From Brevundimonas sp. (GTDB lineage Bacteria; Pseudomonadota; Alphaproteobacteria; Caulobacterales; Caulobacteraceae): a DNA stretch of 9,410 bases. Below, piece after piece: positions 1 to 5,566 of the stretch. A model generated the notes under the pieces. The model had not been told where the DNA came from. It made no database searches and worked only from the letters and a program-made list of their open reading frames with translations. The translations under genes were made by a program, and so were the position numbers. Each line of letters opens with the position of its first letter. The first letter of the stretch is position 1. The DNA lies in contig JALAGW010000054.1 in the NCBI GenBank assembly GCA_022712235.1, positions 1 through 9,410 of the forward strand. Direction: 5' to 3'.

Positions 1-1119
1 GAAGACCTGCTGGCCCAGCTGGAACGGCTGAAGGCGCGGCTGCGCGACGAGGGCCTGTTCGAGCCGTCGCGCAAGAAGCCCCTGCCGACCTTCCCCGCGA
101 CCATCGGCGTCATCACCAGCCCGACCGGGGCGGTGATCCGCGACATCCTGCACCGCATCGCCGAGCGCTGGCCGTGCCGCGTCATCGTCTGGCCTGTGGT
201 GGTTCAGGGCGACGCCGCCTGCGGCCAGGTGTCGAACGCCATTCGCGGCTTTGACGCCATGCGACCGGACGGGCCGATTCCGCGTCCCGACCTGCTGATC
301 GTGGCGCGTGGCGGCGGCTCGGTCGAGGACCTGTGGTGCTTCAACGACGAAGGCTTGGCCCGCACCGTGGCCGAGGCCCGCATCCCCATCATCTCGGCCG
401 TGGGGCACGAGACCGACACCACCCTGATCGACTTCGTCTCCGACCGCCGGGCGCCGACCCCGACCGGGGCGGCCGAGATCGCTACCCCCGTTCTGGCCGA
501 CCTGCGCTGGGCGCTGAGCGATCTGGAGGCGCGCCTGTCGCGGGCGGGCTCACGCCTGCTGGAGGACCGCCGCACCCGTCTGCGCGCCGCCGCGCGCGGC
601 CTGCCGGCCCGCCCCGAAGACCTGCTGGCCCTGCCGCAGCAACGCCTCGACCACGCCGCCAGCCGTCTGGGCTCAGGCCTGCATCGCAACGTCGCCGTAC
701 ATGAGCGCCAGTTGGCCATCGTCGGCGGACGGCTGTCGAAGGGCCTGCTGGACCGCGCCATCGAACGGCGCGGCGACCGACTGGCCGCCTATGCCGACCG
801 TTTCGGTCCGGCGATGAAGCGACACCTGGACCGCGACGAGACCCGGCTGGCCGCCCTGTCGCGAGCGCTGGCCACGCTGGACCCCAAGCGGCCCAAGCCC
901 GGCTTCGCCCGTATCGAGGATGCGTCCGGCGCCATGATCGCCTCGGCCGCCGCCCTGTCGCCGGGACAGGCGGTGCGCATCGTCTTCGGCGACGGCGGGC
1001 GGGGCGCGACGATTGATGGCGAGGGCGCCGCGTCGCGTGCAGCGCCGGTCACGCCGCCCGCACCCAAACCCGCGCCCCGCCCCAAGGCTCCGCCCGCGGG
1101 TCAGGGCGACCTGTTCTAG
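1..1119 (+). CDS. xseA: Exodeoxyribonuclease VII large subunit, 5'-truncated by window edge
   Basis: Large (catalytic) subunit of exonuclease VII, which with XseB degrades single-stranded DNA to oligonucleotides in mismatch repair and damage processing; cytoplasmic. The reading frame is open from base 1, so the GTG at 133 is internal. The 372 visible codons lack roughly the first 120 residues (the OB-fold). Family signatures are clear: FPATIGVITSPTGAVIRD near the visible start, ARGGGSVEDLWCFNDE, and SAVGHETDTTLIDFVSDRRAPTPTGAAE-type catalytic motifs, followed by the long Arg/Leu-rich helical (coiled-coil) region. The C-terminus is a Pro/Ala/Lys-rich, probably disordered tail ending in QGDLF, which resembles a beta-clamp-binding peptide. 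The stop is followed within 2 bp by repeat copy 1. Identification is certain; only the clamp idea is inference. Confidence 0.96.
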   Translation, partial: EDLLAQLERLKARLRDEGLFEPSRKKPLPTFPATIGVITSPTGAVIRDILHRIAERWPCRVIVWPVVVQGDAACGQVSNAIRGFDAMRPDGPIPRPDLLIVARGGGSVEDLWCFNDEGLARTVAEARIPIISAVGHETDTTLIDFVSDRRAPTPTGAAEIATPVLADLRWALSDLEARLSRAGSRLLEDRRTRLRAAARGLPARPEDLLALPQQRLDHAASRLGSGLHRNVAVHERQLAIVGGRLSKGLLDRAIERRGDRLAAYADRFGPAMKRHLDRDETRLAALSRALATLDPKRPKPGFARIEDASGAMIASAAALSPGQAVRIVFGDGGRGATIDGEGAASRAAPVTPPAPKPAPRPKAPPAGQGDLF

Positions 1120-1120
1120 C

Positions 1121-1251
1121 CTTTCCTCCCCACTTTGTAGGGAGGGGGACCGCGTAGCGGTGGAGGGGCTCGGCCGCCCTTGGCATTAAGCGGCCCCTCC
1201 GTCTCGTCCGCTTCGCGGCCGCGCCACCTCCCCATTTCATGGGGAGGAGAA
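1121..1251. repeat. 131-bp hairpin-rich dispersed intergenic repeat, copy 1
   Basis: Directly after xseA lies a 131-bp block that recurs at 6842-6972 in the same orientation and at the same length. It can fold into four hairpins: CCTCCCCAC/GTAGGGAGG (1125-1145, one mismatch), ACCGC/GCGGT (1149-1161), GGAGGGGC/GCCCCTCC enclosing a variable loop (1162-1200), and CCTCCCCAT/ATGGGGAGG (1227-1247). Hairpin arms and the GTCTCGTC block are conserved between copies, while the loop of hairpin 3 and the stretch before hairpin 4 diverge. It has no coding capacity. It could be a REP/BIME-like or MITE-like element and might act as a transcription attenuator for xseA; that role is inference. Confidence 0.85.
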
Positions 1252-1310
1252 GCCTGTTCCGCCGACAAGGTTGCGACCCCGTTCGCGATGTCCGAGGTTC
1301 TCGTTCTGCG

Positions 1311-1318
1311 AGAGGAGA
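1311..1318 (+). promoter_or_regulatory. Shine-Dalgarno that sets the VOC gene start
   Basis: AGAGGAGA ends 4 nt before the ATG at 1323. It supports this start over the upstream in-frame ATG at 1239, which lies inside hairpin 4 of repeat copy 1. Confidence 0.75.
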
Positions 1319-1322
1319 CATC

Positions 1323-1658
1323 ATGGACATCAGACCCGGCAAGAACATCGCCATCAAGGTTCCGCTCTACAGATGGGCGGAGACGGTCGCCTACTACCGC
1401 GACAAGGTCGGCCTCAAGGTGGCCAAGGAACTGCGGAACAGCACCGGCTTTGTCTTTGGCGACATGACGCTGTGGGTGGATCGCGTCGAAAAGCAGAGCC
1501 AGGTGGACATATGGCTGGAATTGTTCACCGACGACCCGGACCGCGCGCTGGAACACCTGGAAAGCCCGCGACGCGATGAACTGGAGCCCCTCGACGAGGT
1601 GAACGGGCTCTGGACTTCGGACCCGGCGGGCGTGGTTCTTCTGCTCAGGAACGAGTGA
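1323..1658 (+). CDS. Small VOC-superfamily (glyoxalase/bleomycin-resistance fold) protein
   Basis: A 111-residue cytoplasmic protein. The start at 1323 is chosen for its Shine-Dalgarno; an extension to 1239 would be translated from the repeat element. It shows a single beta-alpha-beta-beta-beta module: a first strand (KNIAIKVPLY), the helix AETVAYYRDKVGLKV typical of VOC proteins, then GFVFGDMTLWVDRVE, a strand with VDIWLELFTDD, and a final GLWTSDPAGVVLLLRNE close to the usual 'DPDGN' ending. The metal ligand usually found in the first strand (His or Gln) is absent, so a metal-dependent glyoxalase activity is doubtful; binding or a different chemistry is possible. It sits between the repeat and a convergent peptidase gene (10-bp gap). 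The substrate is unknown. Confidence 0.75.
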   Translation: MDIRPGKNIAIKVPLYRWAETVAYYRDKVGLKVAKELRNSTGFVFGDMTLWVDRVEKQSQVDIWLELFTDDPDRALEHLESPRRDELEPLDEVNGLWTSDPAGVVLLLRNE

Positions 1659-1668
1659 CGAAAGCCGC

Positions 1669-2829
1669 CTAACGTCCAGCCGCCAGCAGCCCCTTCACCG
1701 CCTCCACGTCCAGAGCCTCGACCGTCACCGGTTGGCCGTCGATCACCGAGGTCGTGGTCTCGGCCTTGAGCAGGGAGTTGAGGATGGCCTCCTCGGTGGC
1801 CTCGGCGACGGCGACGAACAGGGGCGACATCCGGTCGTTGGGCCAGTCGGCCACCCTGGTCTCGCCAGCCCGTCGCTCAGGCGTCCGGCGCACGCCCTCG
1901 GCCGTCGAAAAGGCGATGGCGTAGTCGCCCGATCCGTTGGAGAAGGCCGCCCCCGTCCGCGCCAGGCCGGCGAAGGCGCGGTCGGCCAGCCGCTCCAGAT
2001 TGCGGTCAGACAGGGGGGCGTCGGTGGCGATCACGATCATGATGGAGCCGTCGGCGCGCTCGGCCTCGACCTCCCGACGCAGATAGTAGCGACCCAGAGG
2101 CACGCCGACGGGCGTCCCGTCCATGCTCAGCACGCCGCCGAAGTTGGACTGCACCAGCACGCCCACGGTGAAGCCGCCCAGGCTGGCGGGCAGCCGGCGC
2201 GAACTGGAGCCGATCCCGCCCTTGAAGCCGAAGGCGATGATCCCTGTGCCAGCGCCGACCGCCCCCTGTTCGACCGGGCCGGGCGTCGCCGTCTCGATCG
2301 CCCGCACCACGTCGGCGGCGGTGACCGCCCGCGCGCGGATGTCGTTCAGCCCGCCGTCATTGGTCTCGCCCACCACGGCGTTGACCGAGCGGATGTCCTC
2401 GTGCCCCGGCTGTTTCAACGTCCAGTCCAGAACCCCGTCGATGCCGCGCGCCACCGACAGGGTGTTGGTCAGGACAATGGGCGTCTCGATCTCGCCCAGT
2501 TCGCGGATCTGGGTCGCCCCGGCCAGCTTGCCGAAGCCGTTGGCCACCGACAGGCCCGCCGGAACCTTGTCGCGGAACAGGTCCCCGCCGTGCGGCAGGA
2601 TGGCGGTGACGCCCGTGCGGATTCTGTCGCCCGACCGCAGCGTCACCTGCCCCACCGTCACGCCCGCCACGTCGGTGATGGCGTTCAAGGGTCCCGGCGA
2701 CAGGACGCCGGGCGCCCGGCCCACGTCGCGAATCGTCGGCCGCGCCTCGCCCGATTGCGCGACGACCGGCGAGGTCGCCAACGCAGTCGCCAGGGCGAAG
2801 GCGGACAGTGCAAGGCGTGGGCGGGTCAT
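1669..2829 (-). CDS. Secreted P1-family (S58, DmpA-type) aminopeptidase
   Basis: 386 residues. An N-terminal signal peptide (Arg at 3 and 5, hydrophobic stretch about 7-22, likely cut near AxA-type PVVAQ at about 25) suggests periplasmic location. It belongs to the N-terminal-nucleophile family of L-aminopeptidase D-esterase / beta-peptidyl aminopeptidases, which self-cleave before the catalytic Ser. Visible motifs: GVTVGQVTL, GETNDGGLNDIR (155-166), FKGGIGSSSR (202-211), VQSNFGG with Asn229, ADGS with the probable Gly261-Ser262 autocleavage bond before IMIVIATDAPL, and SNGSGDYAIAFS with Ser300/Asp302. These align with DmpA Asn218, Ser250 and Ser288 allowing for the signal peptide. The start ATG has an AGGAG 7 nt upstream (+ strand 2836-2840). 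The gene is divergent from the DUF2093 gene (84 bp) and convergent with the VOC gene. The natural substrate cannot be told. Confidence 0.9.
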   Translation of the reverse strand: MTRPRLALSAFALATALATSPVVAQSGEARPTIRDVGRAPGVLSPGPLNAITDVAGVTVGQVTLRSGDRIRTGVTAILPHGGDLFRDKVPAGLSVANGFGKLAGATQIRELGEIETPIVLTNTLSVARGIDGVLDWTLKQPGHEDIRSVNAVVGETNDGGLNDIRARAVTAADVVRAIETATPGPVEQGAVGAGTGIIAFGFKGGIGSSSRRLPASLGGFTVGVLVQSNFGGVLSMDGTPVGVPLGRYYLRREVEAERADGSIMIVIATDAPLSDRNLERLADRAFAGLARTGAAFSNGSGDYAIAFSTAEGVRRTPERRAGETRVADWPNDRMSPLFVAVAEATEEAILNSLLKAETTTSVIDGQPVTVEALDVEAVKGLLAAGR

Positions 2830-2891
2830 CGGCGGCTCCTGTCATCGACTTGTTTTCAAATGACAGCGATTCGCCCCTCGTCTCGCGTCGC

Positions 2892-2912
2892 AAGCCATGC
2901 CAATCATGGCTT
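2892..2912. promoter_or_regulatory. Perfect 8-bp inverted repeat just before the DUF2093 start
   Basis: AAGCCATG (2892-2899) and CATGGCTT (2905-2912) are exact reverse complements around the 5-nt loop CCAAT, ending one base before the ATG at 2914. It could be an operator between the divergent peptidase and DUF2093 genes, or an RNA hairpin occluding the ribosome site. The function is not established. Confidence 0.5.
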
Positions 2913-2913
2913 C

Positions 2914-3126
2914 ATGTCGACGCCTGCTCCGCTTCCCGTTTCTCCGTCCGCCGCCACGCTGCATTACGGCGACGGCGAGTTCGCCGTCCTGCGCCCCGGC
3001 GCCTATGTGACCTGCGCGGTCAGCGGCGTGCCCATCCCGTTGGCGGCCCTGCGGTACTGGTCGGTGGAGCGGCAGGAGGCCTACGCCAGCCCTCTGGAAT
3101 TCATGACCGCGGCGCGCGACGCCTAG
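2914..3126 (+). CDS. DUF2093 family small protein
   Basis: A 70-residue protein of unknown function found widely in Alphaproteobacteria. The core HYGDGEFAVLRPGAYVTCAV, followed by SGVPIPLAALRYWSVERQEAY, matches the DUF2093 pattern: an LRPG-x-YVxCAVxG turn followed by IPL-x-x-LRYWSV-x-RQEAY. It has one cysteine (Cys34), no signal peptide and no membrane segment. The ATG at 2914 fits the family length. An in-frame ATG at 2860 would add 18 residues and would read through the inverted repeat, so I disfavour it. No good Shine-Dalgarno is visible, because that position is taken by the hairpin. The response regulator gene follows after 57 bp on the same strand and may be cotranscribed. Confidence 0.85.
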   Translation: MSTPAPLPVSPSAATLHYGDGEFAVLRPGAYVTCAVSGVPIPLAALRYWSVERQEAYASPLEFMTAARDA

Positions 3127-3183
3127 GCGCCTCCGCGCCGCCCCGCTCCGCATCATCCGGCCACCCGCTCGCGTCATTTCACC

Positions 3184-3681
3184 ATGCCCGCCCTGCAATC
3201 GCTCGACATCCTGCTCGCCGACGACAACCCCAACATGCGCGCCATCGTCTCCGCCATGTTGAAGTCCGTGGGCGTGGGCAGCGTGCGCGAGGTCGACGAC
3301 GGCGCCGCCGCCCTGGCGGCGCTGAAGACGCGCCCGGCCGACATGGCCATCGTGGACTTCCGCATGTCGCCGGTGGACGGCGTGACCTTCACCCGAATGA
3401 TCCGCAAGGGCGAGGACAGCCCCAACCCCTATCTGCCGATCATCATGATGACGGGGCATTCCGAGAAACGGCGCGTGACCGAGGCGCGCGACGCAGGCGT
3501 GACCGAGTTCGTGACCAAGCCGGTCAACGCCCCGGCGCTGCTGGCGCGGATCGAGGCGGTCATCATGCGGCCCCGCGCCTTCATCCGGGGCGGCGACTAT
3601 TTCGGTCCCGAGCGTCGCCGCACCCAGCGCGACGACTATGCCGGGCCGTTCCGCCGGGCCGACGACGCCGTGATCGACTAA
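3184..3681 (+). CDS. Single-domain (CheY-like) response regulator with GPxRR tail
   Basis: 165 residues. A receiver domain occupies about 7-127, with the acidic pair Asp13-Asp14, phospho-acceptor Asp58 (AIVDFRM), the conserved Thr90 (IMMTGH) and Lys112 (VTKPV). There is no DNA-binding or enzymatic output domain, so it probably works by protein-protein contact, as a phosphate shuttle or a diffusible switch; cytoplasmic. The C-terminal tail (about 128-165) carries two related motifs, YFGPERRR (about 140-147) and YAGPFRRA, a type of basic tail seen on several alphaproteobacterial receiver proteins. No histidine kinase is adjacent, so the partner is unknown. The stop codon abuts base-for-base the stop of the convergent acyltransferase. 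The Shine-Dalgarno is weak. Confidence 0.9.
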   Translation: MPALQSLDILLADDNPNMRAIVSAMLKSVGVGSVREVDDGAAALAALKTRPADMAIVDFRMSPVDGVTFTRMIRKGEDSPNPYLPIIMMTGHSEKRRVTEARDAGVTEFVTKPVNAPALLARIEAVIMRPRAFIRGGDYFGPERRRTQRDDYAGPFRRADDAVID

Positions 3682-4695
3682 CTAGGTCTCGGCCGCCTTC
3701 AGCGCCTCATAGACCTTGGGCGGCCAGCGTTTGTGGACCCAGAACCAGTCCACGGGATGTTCGCGCACCCGATCCTCGACGAAGCGGTTGACCGCCTGGA
3801 CCCCGGCCACGACGTCGGCGGCCTTGTCGCCGGTATCGCGCACCTCGATGGGTTCATGGGCCGTGACGCGGAAGCGCACGCCGGGCAGGCGCGTCACCGA
3901 TAGAGGCTGGATCACCGTGCCGAACTTCAACGCCATACGGGCGGCGCCCGGCGAGGCGTTGACCGGCTGGCCGAAGAACTCGACCTCCGGCCCCTGGCTG
4001 TATTTCTGATCGACCAGCAGGGCGATGGATTCGCCGCGCTTCATCCCCGCCATCAGCTCGCGCGTGCCGTCGCCCTTGGGCGCGAACAGCTTGATACCGT
4101 AGCGCTCGCGGCTCTGGCGGATCAGGGCGTCGACATAGGGGTTGTTGGCCGCGCGATAGGTAACCTGGCAGGGCACGCCCGCCGCCATGATGACCGCCGC
4201 CATGACCTCGAAATTGGCCAGGTGGCCCGAGATCAGGACGACCGGGCGGCCAGAGTCGCGCACGGCATGCAGCCGTTCCAGACCACCGATGTCGATGCGG
4301 CCGCTTTCCGGCGTCAGGCGATCCATGACCGCCAGCTCGGCGAAGGTGCGGCCCGTCTGCTCCCACTGATCCACGGCCAGACGGTCCCGCTCGGCCCGGT
4401 CCATGTCGGGGAAGGCGATGCGCAGGTTGCGCGTCACCGTCTTGTGCGTGCCCGTCAGCGGCCCCAGCCAGCGCAGCAGCTTGCCGCCGAACCCCGAGGC
4501 CCCTTCGACGCCCAGCGCCCGCAGAAAGGCGAACAGCGCCTTGAACGCCGCCGCCTCCAGCCGCCAGCCCAGATCCTGCCCGAAGGAGACCTTCTTGGGG
4601 GCGCTGCCGCCCTTTGGGCTGCTTGAGCGCGTTTGATCGTCTCTATATGCGCTACCGCCCTTTGGGCTGCTTGAGCGCGTTTGATCACCAGGCAA
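3682..4695 (-). CDS. LpxL/HtrB-type lysophospholipid (lipid A) acyltransferase; start uncertain
   Basis: Probable inner-membrane-associated acyltransferase of the lipid A late-acyltransferase family, which transfers an acyl chain to a lipid A precursor or a related lysolipid. Motifs by the TTG start at 4695 (337 aa): catalytic HxxxxE at His158/Glu163 in SGHLANFE, LVDQKYSQG with Asp229 and Lys231, FFGQPVNASPGAARMALK, and the terminal PVDWFWVHKRW. The real domain begins near residue 41 (DLGWRLEAAAFKALFAFL). Residues 1-33 are low-complexity and come from a 48-bp tandem repeat (DQTRSSSPKGGSA twice). The only in-frame initiator upstream of the domain is that TTG, which overlaps the SDR 3' end by 11 bp. 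A GTG at 4688 (GTGA overlap with the SDR stop) would be the natural coupled start but is in another frame. So the N-terminus may be mis-called, repeat-derived or frame-disrupted. It forms an operon with the SDR. Confidence 0.85.
   Translation of the reverse strand: MPGDQTRSSSPKGGSAYRDDQTRSSSPKGGSAPKKVSFGQDLGWRLEAAAFKALFAFLRALGVEGASGFGGKLLRWLGPLTGTHKTVTRNLRIAFPDMDRAERDRLAVDQWEQTGRTFAELAVMDRLTPESGRIDIGGLERLHAVRDSGRPVVLISGHLANFEVMAAVIMAAGVPCQVTYRAANNPYVDALIRQSRERYGIKLFAPKGDGTRELMAGMKRGESIALLVDQKYSQGPEVEFFGQPVNASPGAARMALKFGTVIQPLSVTRLPGVRFRVTAHEPIEVRDTGDKAADVVAGVQAVNRFVEDRVREHPVDWFWVHKRWPPKVYEALKAAET
4601..4686. repeat. Tandem 38-bp repeats (48-bp period) at the SDR/acyltransferase junction
   Basis: Two 38-bp copies, 4601-4638 and 4649-4686, differ at one base (G versus A at position 6) and are separated by a 10-bp spacer. 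On the minus strand each begins GATCAAACGCGCTCAAGCAG and ends with AGCGC. Each contains a nested hairpin: GCGCT/AGCGC outside and GCCC-AAA-GGGC inside. The 48-bp period equals 16 codons, so the frame is kept. The distal copy starts at the SDR stop codon, which suggests insertion or expansion in a former intergenic gap. Confidence 0.9.
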
Positions 4696-5455
4696 TCGTC
4701 AGTCCGCCGTCCACCACAAGGGTCTGCCCGGTCACATAGGCCGAGGCAGGGCTGCACAGATAGACCGCCGTGCCCGCGATTTCATCAGGCTGGCCGATCC
4801 TTTTCAGCGGAGCGGGCTCGGTCACCGTCTTCAGCAGCTCCGGGTTCTCCCACAGGTATCTGGCGAAGTCGGTCTGGACCAGACCCGGCGCGATGCAGTT
4901 CACGCGCACGTTCGACGGGCCGTATTCCACCGCCAGATTGCGCGCCAGCTGCATGTCCGCCGCCTTGGAGATGTTGTAGGCGCCGATCAGGGCGTTCCCC
5001 CGAAGCCCGCCGATGGACGAGATGATCAGGATCGACCCGTCCTTGCGCTCCAGCATCTGCGGCGCGACCATCTGGATCAGCCAGTGGTTGGAGATGACGT
5101 TGTTCTGAAGGATCTTTTCGAACTGGTCGTCGGCGATGCCCGCCATCGGCCCGGCATAGGGATTGGTCGCGGCGTTGCAGACCAGGATGTCGATCTGACC
5201 AAAGGCGCTGTTGGTCTCGTCCACCAGCCGCTGCAGGTCTTCCTTCGAGGCGATGTTGGCGGGGATGGCGATGGCGCGCCCGACGCCGTGCCTGTCGTTG
5301 ATGGCCGCGGCGACCTCTTCGCACGGCCCGGCCTTGCGCGAGGAGATGACGACGCGGGCGCCGTGCTCGGCCAGACGCTCGGCGATCGCCTTGCCTATGC
5401 CCTTGGAGGAGCCGGTGATGACCGCGACCTTGCCGCTCAGATCGAACAATTCCAC
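4685..5455 (-). CDS. SDR-family NAD(P)-dependent oxidoreductase
   Basis: 256 residues, a classical short-chain dehydrogenase/reductase; soluble and cytoplasmic. The Rossmann nucleotide-binding motif TGSSKGIG (14-21) is followed by ISSRKA at the end of beta-2, CNAAT (93-97), Asn119, and the catalytic triad Ser147 (IISSIGG), Tyr160 and Lys164 (YNISK). The C-terminal SAYVTGQTLVVDGG is typical. Arg40 at the end of beta-2 hints at NADP preference, as an inference. The substrate cannot be told; the FabG-like architecture and the acyltransferase downstream make a lipid-related substrate possible but unproven. The start is GTG at 5455, supported by a strong Shine-Dalgarno. The gene is the first of a two-gene minus-strand operon and is divergent from the tipF-like gene across 111 bp. 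Confidence 0.93.
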   Translation of the reverse strand: MELFDLSGKVAVITGSSKGIGKAIAERLAEHGARVVISSRKAGPCEEVAAAINDRHGVGRAIAIPANIASKEDLQRLVDETNSAFGQIDILVCNAATNPYAGPMAGIADDQFEKILQNNVISNHWLIQMVAPQMLERKDGSILIISSIGGLRGNALIGAYNISKAADMQLARNLAVEYGPSNVRVNCIAPGLVQTDFARYLWENPELLKTVTEPAPLKRIGQPDEIAGTAVYLCSPASAYVTGQTLVVDGGLTIAW

Positions 5456-5462
5456 GCCTTGA

Positions 5463-5468
5463 CCTCCC
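5463..5468 (-). promoter_or_regulatory. Shine-Dalgarno that supports the GTG start of the SDR gene
   Basis: Read on the minus strand this is GGGAGG, within AAGGGAGGT, 7 nt upstream of the GTG at 5455. This favours a GTG start with the N-terminus MELFDLSGKVAVITG, the usual spacing ahead of the Rossmann motif. Confidence 0.75.
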
Positions 5469-5566
5469 TTTTGGTCGGATTTCTGTGTCCGAACCCTAGC
5501 CGTTACCTCTAGTTACCCTGATACTTGGCCGATTCCATACGGGAAAGGCGGTTCAACACCGGTCCC

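Noticed and set aside
133..135. GTG as the start of xseA
   Set aside because: The frame is open to base 1 and the upstream codons encode conserved XseA residues, so the gene continues beyond the left edge.
1121..1251. 131-bp repeat as an insertion sequence or intrinsic terminator pair
   Set aside because: There is no transposase, no target-site duplication that I can see, and no U-tract after the hairpins. It is kept as a structured repeat of unknown class.
1239..1322. N-terminal extension of the VOC protein from the ATG at 1239
   Set aside because: This ATG lies inside hairpin 4 of the repeat, and a strong Shine-Dalgarno precedes the ATG at 1323.
1732..3126. 464-codon plus-strand open frame ending with the DUF2093 protein
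   Set aside because: Its first about 390 codons are antisense to the DmpA-type peptidase. Only the last 70 codons from 2914 match a family.
4601..4686. Possible CRISPR array
   Set aside because: There are only two copies with a 10-bp spacer, inside a coding frame, and no cas genes.
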